A stretch of DNA of 64,000 nt from Bugula neritina (taxonomy: Eukaryota > Bryozoa > Gymnolaemata > Cheilostomatida > Bugulidae), in contig OZ037767.1 in assembly GCA_964035545.1 (NCBI GenBank), forward strand, positions 21,517,628 through 21,581,627, read 5' to 3'. The position numbers and the translations under genes are program-made. The notes below the pieces were generated by a model. It searched no databases and was not told where the DNA came from. It worked only from the letters and a program-made list of their open reading frames with translations. Of this stretch, positions 10,686 to 22,100 are shown one piece after another. The stretch's first letter is position 1; each line of letters starts with the position of its first letter.

Positions 10686-13600
10686 TTATGGGTCCACCTC
10701 AGTTAATAAAGCTAATTTATGCACGCTGCGGGTTATGATAGTGTCTTTACAGCCTACATAGTCCCTCAGTTTTCCTGCTACCTCATAGTTTGGTCTGCTG
10801 TAAATCTGTTTTTCTCCTCTCACAATATACGGATCAAAAAGATCTATCATTACATTGTTGAACGGCGGTCCGGTCGTTAGTCGTTCTGTAGGTAGACTTC
10901 CCATCAGTTGATCAGTAAAGCGAGGTTGTTTGAGTCCACACATTTGGCATGATGTTACTATGCCCCTAGCAACCTTAGATCCCTGCATAGTCCAAAACTC
11001 TTCTCGGAATCTTGCGAGTGTTGCATCTCGGCCACGGTGATAGCTGTTTATGTGTGCCTGCCGCATTGCCAAGTAGGTAAAGTAGTGAGAGGTGGGAAAG
11101 ATTGATTGCGTGTGCGTTTTAATCGCTGTCATGGGGTTATGCCTTAGGAGTCCACTGCCTACTATCCATACTCCACTCTCTGCCTTAATGGAGTGAAGTC
11201 TTGTGTATTTTCCTTTAATCTTGTTCAACTCAGAATCTATAGTGCATTGTACATGCTTCAGTAAGTAGAGTTTAGTCTGCCGTGGGTCTGTCACGGTGAC
11301 GAGATCAGGTTGGATTCCCTTCAAACTTTTGTATTTGAAGATGTTGCGAACTCGAGCTATTGCCCATGTTAGACTCTTGAGGCTGCTGAAATTTTCATAT
11401 TTAATAATTGATTGTACTTCTGTTGATGTAGTGACGGTGTAAACTATTTTCTTCTCTCCAAAGACAAGCTCATTCGAGTCAGATGGCGATTTTATATCCC
11501 ATTGATTCTCTGGCAGATAGAGAAAATTTGGGTCTCTCCACCATTCACTAGCAGGTCCAATGTCATTGACAGGCTTCCCTCTTGTAAGCCAATCTGCCGT
11601 GTTTTCCTTGCCACTTACCCAGTGCCAGCGGCTCATATCCCTATTGGTTGCGCCCTGGATTTCTCCAACGCGTACACCCTCGTAAACATGAAACCTTGTT
11701 GACTTCTTTTGGAGCATCTTGAGCACTGTTTCAGAATCTATAAGCTGATAAACTTTCTCAAACTCATAGCGCATTTCAGTCTGAATAACTCGTCTGCCTC
11801 TCTTTGACAATACGGCCGCATTGAGTTCTAGTTGAGGAATCTTTAGTTGTTGTTTCATGGGTGCTATACGACATTTAGCTGTAGCTTTGTTTACCCCTTT
11901 AGCGGTCACTTCAGATTCTGCCCTCTCATTGGCCGAGACAGGCGTGGGTTGTGTGATAGAGGTACTGCTAATAAATTCATACTTTCTTTTAATCTCTATA
12001 GACATGGGTGTAGATTCATTTACTTCTAAAGATCTGTTCAACTGTCCAGAACCGATTTGTTCTGCAGACTCAGTGACTGGGTCTCCCGGGCTCTGTAACG
12101 GGTCTGAGTCATCGGCGAACTCAATCGTACAACATTCAGTGGCTATAGTATGTGATTCACCACAATCTATAATAGCCTGAGGTCTTGAAAATGATTTTGC
12201 AAACTGACTGGGAGATGCGTCGATACTATTGACACTGTAGGCCGGTGAAGAAGCTGTAGACAAGTCCAAATCACAACTGTTGAGCGTGTCAATGTGAATG
12301 CTTTGAGAAAATTCAACTTCCTCTAACTTCTCATGCGTCATGGTAGCCTGTACATGGAAAGATGAGGATGGAAGTGTAGAAAAGTTGCTAAGGGCCGGGT
12401 GTGATCCCTGCACACACAGTCCAAAGGGTCCAGAATATACATAGAGGTGAGGCCCTGCTTGATCAACTTGGTGTTTTGGATGCAATCCAAGAAGATCGTT
12501 ACCAATTAGCAGGTCGATGGGTCCCGTCTTCTTCAATAGCTTGTGAGTATCTACTTTCGGGAAGAGAGATCCGAGGATGTTTGCATCAAGTGGCCTGTTG
12601 ATAGCTCCTGTGAGTTTCCGAAGGCTGTAAGCTAAAATCGCAAAGGTCCTTCCTTTTGGAGTTTGTAACTTTACTTCATAAATAGTAGAAGTTTCGCTAA
12701 CTTCATGTTCACCAAGTGTGTTCATTTCCAAATTCACCTTATCTATCTGTCGCGCACCCCACGCTTTAGCAGCTCTCTCCGATATGAATGAAGCATTGGA
12801 TCCGCCGTCAAAGAATATAATAGCTGTATGAGATGTACCCACTACTTGAGCCTGCTGAATGGCAAATATTGTAGCATTTGCTGGATGATTGTGCGCTCCA
12901 TGATTAGGAGACACACGGACCGTGGTGCTAACAGCAGACGCTTCAGAATTCTCATTACTCTTGTGCTTAATTTGATCAGCTTTTACTTTATTGTTGGTAT
13001 TACAATTGGTATGTGTATTAGTTTCAGCTGATTTGATACACAATAATACATGGTGGGTTGTTTTATCACAGACTGGACAAGGGGTTCGGAAATTTGGACA
13101 GCGCTTAGGCTCATGGGCACCCAAGCACCTAACACATAGAGAATTAGTTTTTATTAACTTGTATCTTTCATCTACAGACAACGCCAAGAAATTTCTGCAC
13201 TCAACAAGACAATGACGCTCACTGCGATGAATAAAACAGTAATTCTCACTATCAATGATTTTGCTATTATTAGTAGACCTGTTACTACTAGACTTTGGGC
13301 CACTGCTTTCAGTGTGGAACGCTTTCACCTTCTGTTTATGCATACTGGAGGACTGCGGGTTTACGGTTTCTATGCGTCTGAGGGCTATCTGCTGTTCCTG
13401 CTCTAGAAACCTCATGAGGTGTGGGAATGGCTTGATTCTCTCCTCGTGAGTAAGTGAGTGAAAGTGTCTATCCCAGTCCCGTCTAATGCTTGTAGGTAAT
13501 AGGTTTGCAAGAGTATCGACTTGTGGCAGTGTAACAGTTTGCAAAAGTCCCACTTCACCGAGTTGGCTGTACGAGCTTTCCACTGCGTTGGCCATTTTGA

Positions 13601-14996
13601 CGAGTTCTCGTGCATCTCCTTCCTTTACTGGCTTTAGTTCTTGTAAATTGTTGAAGACTGCTTGCACACTCATGCTAGGATCGTTGTAGACCTCTTCTAA
13701 TCTACACATCATTCTCTCGTAAGCTTGGGGCTGAGTTGCGAAGATTGGCTGAACCATCTCCAGAGCTTCGCCTGTGAGAAATTTTTTTAATTCACAAGCC
13801 CTATCGACATCATCGTAAAACATAGTGGCATACCTTAGCCACACTGACCTAAATTCCGGCCAATGGTATCTGGTGCCGTTAAATGGCTTGGGTTGTGAAT
13901 GAGTTTTATGTATAGATGAACTGAAGTTATTTCCACCTGTATGTCTAGAGTCATAACTTATTTGACTAGTTCCATTAGGGTAGCTATCATATGCATCGAC
14001 AACCGAGGAAGTTGCGCCGCGGATTAAAGACTCAGAATGAGCTGCACGATCAGGACTACCATGTAGATCACGTACTGAGAACGTAGAATAACGAACATCT
14101 CTGACATTGGTACTTGCTATGACACCTGGATTTGATGCCAAAGCTTCACCGGATGTGTGATCTTCCCATAGTACCTGCCTATCACTACCGCTTGCTGTGA
14201 TACCTGGATTTGGTGCAAGAGTAGCCTCATGTGTGCTAGGCTGTGATCTAGGAGGAAACAACCGACTCGACGCTACCATAGTCGGTGCATGACTCGCGTC
14301 GTCTGAAGGTGACCCCCCACCCATACCGCTCTCCGCGAGACCGGACCGGACCACGGACGGATCAGATTCACGGTGTTCAAAATTCATGCTCTGTGACTGA
14401 GCCCTTGACATAAGAGTAAACTTAGACATACGATAATCTAAAGATAAAATAACTTCATCTAGTTCTAATAATAAATCAGAAAAACCTATGGTATCTGCCA
14501 AACTTTCTGAAAGAGCTACACATTTCCTATGATGTTCAGTGATAAGAGTATTGTCAGTACAATCAGTGACTAATCCATTGGCTTTCTTAATCGCTAAAAT
14601 AAGGCTGTGCTTGATTTTATAGAATTTGCTATGCCAAGTATTACAGTCAGAAATAGCTTTGTCATAACTAGCCTTTACAGTTTGATAGTACTCTACTGGA
14701 CTCATCTTATTAACATAAGCAATGTCTTCCATAGACTCATCTGATGAAACGTATTCCAAAAAGTCATAATGGATAGTTAGAAACTCTTGATATGTAGATT
14801 CAAGCTGAGATCGCAGGCATTCCACTTGTGTAGAGTTGCTACTAGAGATTGCTGATTCTATGAGATTAGTTAGCATTGTTACCTTAGACCTCAGAGTAGT
14901 ACGTTGCTTCTTGAGATTAACTATGTCCTGTCGGTCCATGTCAGCCTCAACAATATTGGTACTGTATCGGTTTGTGCTTTCAGTGTGTGGTTGCAA
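10686..14996 (-). CDS. BEL/Pao gag-protease polyprotein with pol remnants (RT and integrase core missing)
   Basis: One uninterrupted frame of up to 1436 codons; the first ATG lies inside the LTR, so MDRQDIVNLKK (14939) is a likelier start. In order: coiled-coil-like gag N-terminus; a DUF1759-type gag region (YHWPEFRSVWLRY, about 365-430); zinc knuckles CVRCLGAHEPKRC and CPVCDKTTHHVLLC (about 620-655); an aspartic protease with FDGGSNASFI near 728 and DLLIGNDLLGL near 830; then directly RNase H-side sequence (CRIAPMK, IPQLELNAAVL near 1055, DSETVLKML, ENTADWLTRG); the integrase HHCC region (HINSYHRGRD ... CQMCG, about 1315-1350); and DLFDPYIVRGE near 1386, followed at once by the usual C-terminal pol tail (RSVHKLALLTEVDP). 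No reverse transcriptase motif such as YxDD is present, and the integrase catalytic core between DLF and the tail is absent. Both gaps preserve frame. The product could supply Gag and protease but not copy or integrate itself. Confidence 0.92.
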   Translation of the reverse strand: MQPHTESTNRYSTNIVEADMDRQDIVNLKKQRTTLRSKVTMLTNLIESAISSSNSTQVECLRSQLESTYQEFLTIHYDFLEYVSSDESMEDIAYVNKMSPVEYYQTVKASYDKAISDCNTWHSKFYKIKHSLILAIKKANGLVTDCTDNTLITEHHRKCVALSESLADTIGFSDLLLELDEVILSLDYRMSKFTLMSRAQSQSMNFEHRESDPSVVRSGLAESGMGGGSPSDDASHAPTMVASSRLFPPRSQPSTHEATLAPNPGITASGSDRQVLWEDHTSGEALASNPGVIASTNVRDVRYSTFSVRDLHGSPDRAAHSESLIRGATSSVVDAYDSYPNGTSQISYDSRHTGGNNFSSSIHKTHSQPKPFNGTRYHWPEFRSVWLRYATMFYDDVDRACELKKFLTGEALEMVQPIFATQPQAYERMMCRLEEVYNDPSMSVQAVFNNLQELKPVKEGDARELVKMANAVESSYSQLGEVGLLQTVTLPQVDTLANLLPTSIRRDWDRHFHSLTHEERIKPFPHLMRFLEQEQQIALRRIETVNPQSSSMHKQKVKAFHTESSGPKSSSNRSTNNSKIIDSENYCFIHRSERHCLVECRNFLALSVDERYKLIKTNSLCVRCLGAHEPKRCPNFRTPCPVCDKTTHHVLLCIKSAETNTHTNCNTNNKVKADQIKHKSNENSEASAVSTTVRVSPNHGAHNHPANATIFAIQQAQVVGTSHTAIIFFDGGSNASFISERAAKAWGARQIDKVNLEMNTLGEHEVSETSTIYEVKLQTPKGRTFAILAYSLRKLTGAINRPLDANILGSLFPKVDTHKLLKKTGPIDLLIGNDLLGLHPKHQVDQAGPHLYVYSGPFGLCVQGSHPALSNFSTLPSSSFHVQATMTHEKLEEVEFSQSIHIDTLNSCDLDLSTASSPAYSVNSIDASPSQFAKSFSRPQAIIDCGESHTIATECCTIEFADDSDPLQSPGDPVTESAEQIGSGQLNRSLEVNESTPMSIEIKRKYEFISSTSITQPTPVSANERAESEVTAKGVNKATAKCRIAPMKQQLKIPQLELNAAVLSKRGRRVIQTEMRYEFEKVYQLIDSETVLKMLQKKSTRFHVYEGVRVGEIQGATNRDMSRWHWVSGKENTADWLTRGKPVNDIGPASEWWRDPNFLYLPENQWDIKSPSDSNELVFGEKKIVYTVTTSTEVQSIIKYENFSSLKSLTWAIARVRNIFKYKSLKGIQPDLVTVTDPRQTKLYLLKHVQCTIDSELNKIKGKYTRLHSIKAESGVWIVGSGLLRHNPMTAIKTHTQSIFPTSHYFTYLAMRQAHINSYHRGRDATLARFREEFWTMQGSKVARGIVTSCQMCGLKQPRFTDQLMGSLPTERLTTGPPFNNVMIDLFDPYIVRGEKQIYSRPNYEVAGKLRDYVGCKDTIITRSVHKLALLTEVDP

Positions 14997-15281
14997 GATA
15001 TGCTTTAACTACTAGCCAACTTGGCAACAGGTTTTCGAGTTTATTAACTGTCAAATCGTACCAATATTGATGCGTGGATAAAAATCTTAGCCATCACAAT
15101 GCCGAAACCGATAGTTTATTCATACAAAGAGTGTAAATATGGCGGTTTGATCATGATACACTGACTCATGCAGTACAGTGAATGAACTAGCTCTGCCAGC
15201 TAATAGTAGCTTTGGTGAAAGCTTTTGAAGCTTGAAAGCTTTAATGATTGGCTGCCTGCCAATACATCTGGGTGGCATACC
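14961..15281 (-). repeat. LTR (5' LTR of the BEL/Pao element)
   Basis: A 321-bp copy identical to the other LTR. It ends 148 bp upstream of the RIC8 start codon and is oriented to transcribe away from RIC8. Confidence 0.95.
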
Positions 15282-15409
15282 AATACAACAACTATGTTTT
15301 GAATGTATGTTTTATCAGGTTAACTATCAATACTACTGACATTATGGGGTATATATTTTATTAAACAAAATCTCGCTCATGTCTGTTAAACTATATTGTA
15401 TTGTCATTT

Positions 15410-15411
15410 AG
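15410..15411 (+). other. Possible 5' UTR splice acceptor of RIC8
   Basis: TATTGTATTGTCATTTAG lies 18 bases before the RIC8 ATG and reads as a good acceptor. If it is used, a non-coding first exon lies further upstream and the BEL element sits inside the first intron. Confidence 0.4.
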
Positions 15412-15429
15412 ACTTCCACAATTCCTACA

Positions 15430-16122
15430 ATGACAGACATTCACCAGTTTGTCACCAGGTATGGCAGTGAAATGGACCTGAGAGGTCTAAGTGAAACAGA
15501 TATGGCTAACGTACTCGACTCAATTCGACAGTTCATCAGGTCAAAAGGTCAAGATAGGCAGCACCATCTTGCTGCTTTGACGGCTGTGAAAATTCTTAGT
15601 CGGGCTAGAGACCGGGTAGATGTAAGATTGAAGTTCTTTCTTTCTGTGTGCCATGAGACAAGACAAGTTAACTTGGTGTTGTGCTTCTTTTTATAATATT
15701 TTAGTTGGTGTGCCTTTATTTGTTGATAGTTATAATTAAGTCACATTTACATTTGTTTGATCTCGTAGCTTTTTTCTAGTTAGTTTTTTAAAAATGGAGT
15801 TATAAAGTGTTGATTTTATTTGTAGTTGTGGATGTCGGAAGAGATTTTTAATTGGTTGATTGTCAGCTCTCACCTCAGCAGATATAAGAAAGCTGGAGAC
15901 AGTGTCACACTCCCTGACAGCATGGATATGGATACTGTAGTTGAAGCCGTCAAATGTATTTATAATCTCACATTTACTAACAGAAAAGTAAGTCTTCTGT
16001 TGACAGTTTGATCAAATACAAGCCGTTGCCTTGGTACACTCTTTTGCCAAATAAGTCTTTTTCTAACAGAATAACTGTAATGCACGTGAATTTATACTCA
16101 ATTATACAGCCTACAGTGTTGC

Positions 16123-16170
<48 letters not shown>

Positions 16171-19100
16171 TTATGTTTGGCAGCTTTAAGTGTGACTTCA
16201 TGATTCATGCTAACCGAGTCTCTATTAATTCTTACATTTAGTCAAGTTAATGTGACAAATAGTGATAATTTATGTTTATATACTGGACCCTGCATTTGAA
16301 GTTATTCACCCCTTGATTGTCTTCTTTTTAATGAATATATCGCAGAATAAAGTCAGAGTATGTTAACTTTATTAGGTGCAGCTGATGTGTGAGAAAGAGC
16401 AGTGTGTGTTGGAGCTACTAAACAGGTGCAAGACCTACTCCCACGGTTCTATTCCTCACTCTTTAAAGGTGTTTGTACAAATAGACTTCTTTGTGATAAA
16501 AGATAAGAAAACAACTGAGATATTCAGTGCTTTTAGTGGGGAGACAACTACCAATGGAAGGTCATGTTACATGGCTGGTGCCTAGCACAACAATAAGAGC
16601 ACTTTTAATTTCTAATTTCACCATTTGCAATTTTTTGGTAATACCACGGATTACTCTAAAAATATCTCAACTTGTAAACATGAAATTTCCCTTTGGAACC
16701 TTTTGAGCCAGAAAACTGGACGCAATTCAAAGTTTTCATGGTGAGGTGATTCAAACCTGTTTTATTAAATCATATTTTGGTTGTGCCGTCTAATTGTTTG
16801 CCTGTAAAACAGTTGTTTCGAAAGTTTTAACTTGTGACCATTTTGTAATGTAAAATTTGACATCTGATTGGCTGCGGTGCATGCCTTTCGTGGAGATCAT
16901 CTACTAGCATGTTGTAAAATAAACAGTCTACTTATTAGCTATTTTATCATTATACGCTCAGTCCAACAATGTAGTTATACTTTTTGTTTTGCTTTTACTC
17001 ACTCTTATACTTGTAGCTGTTTGATCTGAAACTGATGTTTCTTATCACTGCTCTTGTCAGCTCGGCAGCATCTAGTGCTGCCAAGGACTGGTGTGGAGTA
17101 TCTACATTAACACAGCTACTCCGAGATATCCTTCCAGCTAATCCACAGGTTGTTAACGCTATATTTATGAACTCTATTTTACTGGTAGATTGTACTTTGT
17201 TATCCTGAAATAATTTGTTTCAAGTTCCAACAAAATTTAATTTCAGTCCTTTATTGGGTTGCGGATAGACAGCAGATGTTTGTAGGCTGCTGTTCTGTAC
17301 TGGTAAAGTCATGTAGAGGTAGCTTTAATGTGATTAGTCTATCCTGATCAGGAGGCAAGACAACTCCTCATAACCCAACCTAGTTGGAATCTGGTTTTAT
17401 ACCCACAAACCCTAGCAGCAGGTTTTCATCTGAGCAAGTCTCATGATAAAATAAAATGGAGATCTCGATACTGTTCTAATAAAAGCAAGTGTTAATAGAC
17501 AATTTTGATTTTGATTACTCTAAATGTGCGAGTTGCGTGCACGCCTCAACATGTGACTTTACAACAACCGCTTTTAGCGTACACTTTTGTGTGCTGAGTT
17601 CAGCCTGAACTTATTCATCTATATCTCACTGACCAGCTTTTATACTTTAATTGAATTGATTCTTAAGTAAACTTTATTTTATTATTTACTAAACAATGTT
17701 TATGTTTAAATGATTCTTTATAATTTATTGATTGTGATTCTTTTAGAATCTGTTATCTGAAGAAAACTGCCAATTGGTGGTCGAAATTTTGCGAATTTTA
17801 TACAACATCCTGGCTCAGTTTGACGACCACAATGACAACAATGGAGAGGAATATGCGCTGCTAGCTGAGGTTTCCAGACAGCTAGCTGGATGTCATTGTG
17901 AAACACAAGATAGGCACTTGGAGGTGACCAAGTAAGTGTGGAAATGCAGTAATACGTGCTTATAGTCTCACAGTCATGTGGGCTTATAGTCTCACAGTCA
18001 CGTATGCTTATAGTCTCACAGTCATGTATGCTTATAGTCTCACAGTCATGTGTGCTTATAGTCTTACAGTCACGTATACTTATAGTCTCACAGTCATGTA
18101 TACTTATAGTCTCACAGTCACATATGCCTACATTCATGCAGTCATGTATGCTGACATAATAAATGTACTCTTTTACAGACATTGCTGCAACTTATGGACT
18201 CTCCTGCCTTCTAAGTTGGCTCATATCTTGGTTCCTGCAGCAGACAATCTCAATGATATCTCCACTGTTCAGAGGTCATTCTTAGGTCACGATGTAACTG
18301 CAGTATTTGAGATATTGAGTTATCTGGAAATGCTACTGAAAGATGTTAGTGTGAGGGCACAGCAAGACCAGCTACTTCCTGTTCTGTTGCCATTGACAAC
18401 GTTGTGCAAGTCTAACAGAATCATTAGAAAGTACTGCAGGTGGCAGGTTTGTCTTAGCATTGATCTAGTAGTTAGCTGGGGGCAGGTCATGGGTCCATTT
18501 TCGCAGATGATTAGTAATGGTGAAATATTGTAGACTGTAGAGGCTCTCGTAATTAAATTTGGTTTTCTGTCAGTATGTAATCTGGAAAATTGTGTAAACT
18601 TTATCTAGTCCACTGATCTGTTGATCTATAAGTGATTTATTTTAATTCTTTTGCTGTATGAAGGTTTTGCCGCCATTAAAAGACGAAGTGAAGCAACTCC
18701 CTGAAGAAGGAAATAGTCTGAGAAATAAATTCTGCAAATTATTGACGTCAACAGTGACGCAGGTAAAATTTTAGCACTGGTACAAAGGTGCTCTTACAGT
18801 TCGTCTGTCGAATTATGATATTAATAATACTCTGAAATATAATATTAATAATATTCTGAAATATAGCATTAATAATACTCTGAAATATAATATTAATAAT
18901 ATTCTGAAATATAATATTAATAATATTCTGAAATACAATATTAATAATACTCTGAAATATAATATTAATAATACTCTGAAATATAATAATAATAATATTC
19001 TGAAATATAATATTAATAATATTCTGAAATATAATATTAATAATACTCTGAAATATAATATTAATAATACTCTGAAATATAATATTAATAATACTCTGAA

Positions 19101-22100
19101 ATATAATATTAATAATACTCTGAAATATAATATTAATACTCTAAAATATTATATAACACATATTTCAGGTCAAACACGTTGCTGCTGACTTTCTATATGT
19201 TCTCTGCAAAGAAAACGTCTCTCGTTTAATAAAATACACGTAAGTGAAGTGTTGTTTGTCCTTCACATTAACTCTAAAACTCATTTTAGAATATACATTA
19301 TTAGTCTAGAAGTAACCTCCCAAAAAGTGCTCAAAAAATTGGCTTATTACACTTTATTAGGTGGCCACTCAAAAAAAGTTGTTTCTAGATCAAAATTTTG
19401 TGCTGATTCTGAATCTATAAACTCTAGAATTCTATCTCTACCCAAACTCAAGATATTGCAAAAAACAAATCGGCATTTGTGAATTGTGCAAAATAGTATC
19501 CAATTTCATCAAGCTATCTTGAAGAAAAAATATTTGTTGAAATACCAAAAATAATTGCCTCTTAGCCTAGGGCCACACGGTGCGTATTTTCGCATGCGAA
19601 AATTGAAATCACAAGTAGCAAAGGTGTCCACTGTGCGCGTTGAGAAAACCTCCGCACTTGTCGCTCTGCATTTTCAACGCAAGTGCGAATCGTCTCTGTC
19701 GTCGTCACCTAATTGGCTGGTAGCTATTCAGCGAGCCCAATTTCTTTATTTAGTGCTATATTCCAGTAAATTGCGTTTTATTGAAAGCGAGTGCGATTTA
19801 AAAATGAAAGCTTTATTTATCACGCATCACTGACGCTACAGTGGACACCTTTGCTACTCGCGATTTTAATGTTCGCATGCGAAAATACGCACAGTATGGC
19901 CCTAGGCTTACTTAGAATTCTATGCTGATACTGAATTTAAAGGCTGCAAGAGGCTATCTCAAATTATAACCACGTTGTTTATATAAACATAATATATAGC
20001 CTAGTCTAGAAGTAACCTCCCAAAAAGTGCTCAAAAAATTGGCTTATTACACTTTACTAAATAGCCACTCAAAAAAAGTTGTTTTTAGATCAGAATTTTG
20101 TGCTGATTCTGAATCCACAAACCTTAGAACTCTATCTCTACCCAAACTCAAGTTATTGCAAAAAACAAATCGACATTTTAGATGGGTGATAAAAAGAAAT
20201 GTGGATTGTGCAAAATAGTATCCAGTTTTATCAAGCTATCTTTAAGAAAAAATATTTGCTGAAATACCAAAAATAATTGCCTCTTACTTAGAATTCTATG
20301 CTGATATTGAATTTATAAAGGCTGCAAGACGCTATCTCAAATTAAAACCAAGTTGTTTATATAAACATATGTGTTTGTTATGAATCGACATATATTGCAT
20401 GAGGCATAAGCATGCAGAATAATCATGTATGACCAAGCTATTTATACAAAAATAAAAACAAAGTCATGCTGATGTGTGAAAAAACTATACTTATAAAATT
20501 ATAGTACAAAATAAATGTTGAAATGAATAAATATATTGAAATCTTTTGAGCTCAGCCCAAGTGAACCATTTGCTATATATAGTCTGTGGGTAGCCGTTAA
20601 ACGTCTGCAAAAATCAACAAGATTTTGTAAAATTATTTAGAGGAACAGAAGCATGAGAGATTATCAAAATCAAATTGGTTGCAGCAAAATATATAACAAA
20701 TGTCTAAAAATAGTGCTTTATTATGAAAAAGTATTCTCGTCACCATTGTCACTGCCATCAGTCTCATCAGCTTCTTCCCCAATATAGAGCTTCTTCTCAG
20801 ACAATCTTTACATTGACAAACATCAGTGTATGCACTGCATTTAAGATTTCTGACATCCACATCTTGATATGTTGCAGCTGGTCTTACAGGAGCAGTTTAA
20901 ACTTTGCAATATACATGTTCAGGTACGGAAGCTTGAATAATCCACTTTATATTTATGTTGCCATGATTCTCAACAATATTTTCATAATGTTCTGGGGGTA
21001 GTGCATCAATATAGGCTGTTGTCACCCTTCTCCAAATGGCTGCCTGATAATTTGCTCTTTTTACATGCAAATTTAATTCATCTTTTGTTGGAGGCAAACT
21101 CTATTAAGTTATTTTAGACGGTGAACGAAATACAGTGTATCAGACATTATCTATATATGGATTTCCTGCTCCATAAAGCTTATAAACAAATTGTTCTACT
21201 TCAGCCGCTGTAATGGCTTACAGCTTAAAATACTTCCCATGCAAGGTGTTCAAAGTTTCCCATACATTATGAATATTTTCTCAAAAAAGAGTAGGCTGTG
21301 CGCTATCCTTTTCCATAAAAAGCACTATAGTCGAATAAAAACCTGTTAAAGCATGAAATCTAGTAAGTGCTGCTCACAACTGCGGTCTGGATTTATTTGC
21401 TGCAATGTTGACATCCAAATACTTAATATGATTATGGTTTCCTCCCAGCGAGACACTGTTTTTATTTTGTTACCATATATTATATTAATATTACCTATAT
21501 AACTGATGAATTGATTGCTAATATGCTAATAGCTATATGTAGCTAATACATATACTAATATACTAATACTAATACTAATATAGTAATACAATTAATAATA
21601 GACACTATCTTTAATGGATACTTATTAGCAAAGTATATTTTCAAACAACAGGCAAGATGTATAAAATAATATACAAAATTAATAAGTTAATGCAAATCAA
21701 AAGAATTTATTTATGTGCTAAATAACAAGCAATTGATCCAAGTTTATTTAAATATACATATATTTCAATAATATTAAAATAAGTTGCACATGAAAATACA
21801 TTTTACCAAAATAAATAACTAGCGTCTAAGTAGGAAATTTAGTTTAGCCTCTATCTGGCATGACACCATGATTACCACACCAGTGAAAAAAAATAATTGG
21901 TAAGAAGGTAATGTTTTGCAAATAGCGAGGCTTAGGATGAAAGATTGAGATTTGATTATTACACGTGAGATTATGATGTTCATATGATATTTTGCATGTA
22001 ACAAAGTTTGTGTATCTGCTTTCTCATGATCTAATTGTAAGCATTTGAGTTGTGCTTTCTTAGGAATTCCACCATGTTTGGTAAAATTGTAGCGAACGAA

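Larger units (their letters stand above)
10293..15281 (-). mobile_element. BEL/Pao LTR retrotransposon, internally deleted, young
   Basis: Two 321-bp direct repeats bound about 4.3 kb of internal DNA. The internal ORF is on the minus strand, so the 5' LTR is the right-hand copy. I compared the two LTRs base by base and saw no difference, which implies a very recent insertion. Total length is about 5.0 kb, whereas complete BEL elements are commonly well above that. The ORF order gag, zinc knuckles, protease, RNase H remnant, integrase zinc region identifies BEL/Pao. LTR ends fit TG...CA on the minus strand only with one terminal mismatch between copies. I could not settle a target duplication: ACAAC occurs at both flanks but offset by three bases on the right. 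Confidence 0.95.

Noticed and set aside
11502-13689. Plus-strand open frames of 60-107 codons inside the BEL element
   Set aside because: They are antisense shadows of the 1436-codon minus-strand ORF.
17718-18533. Open frames with 8-residue repeats on both strands
   Set aside because: They are produced by the 24-bp array in RIC8 intron 5; the part after 18179 is RIC8 exon 6 itself.
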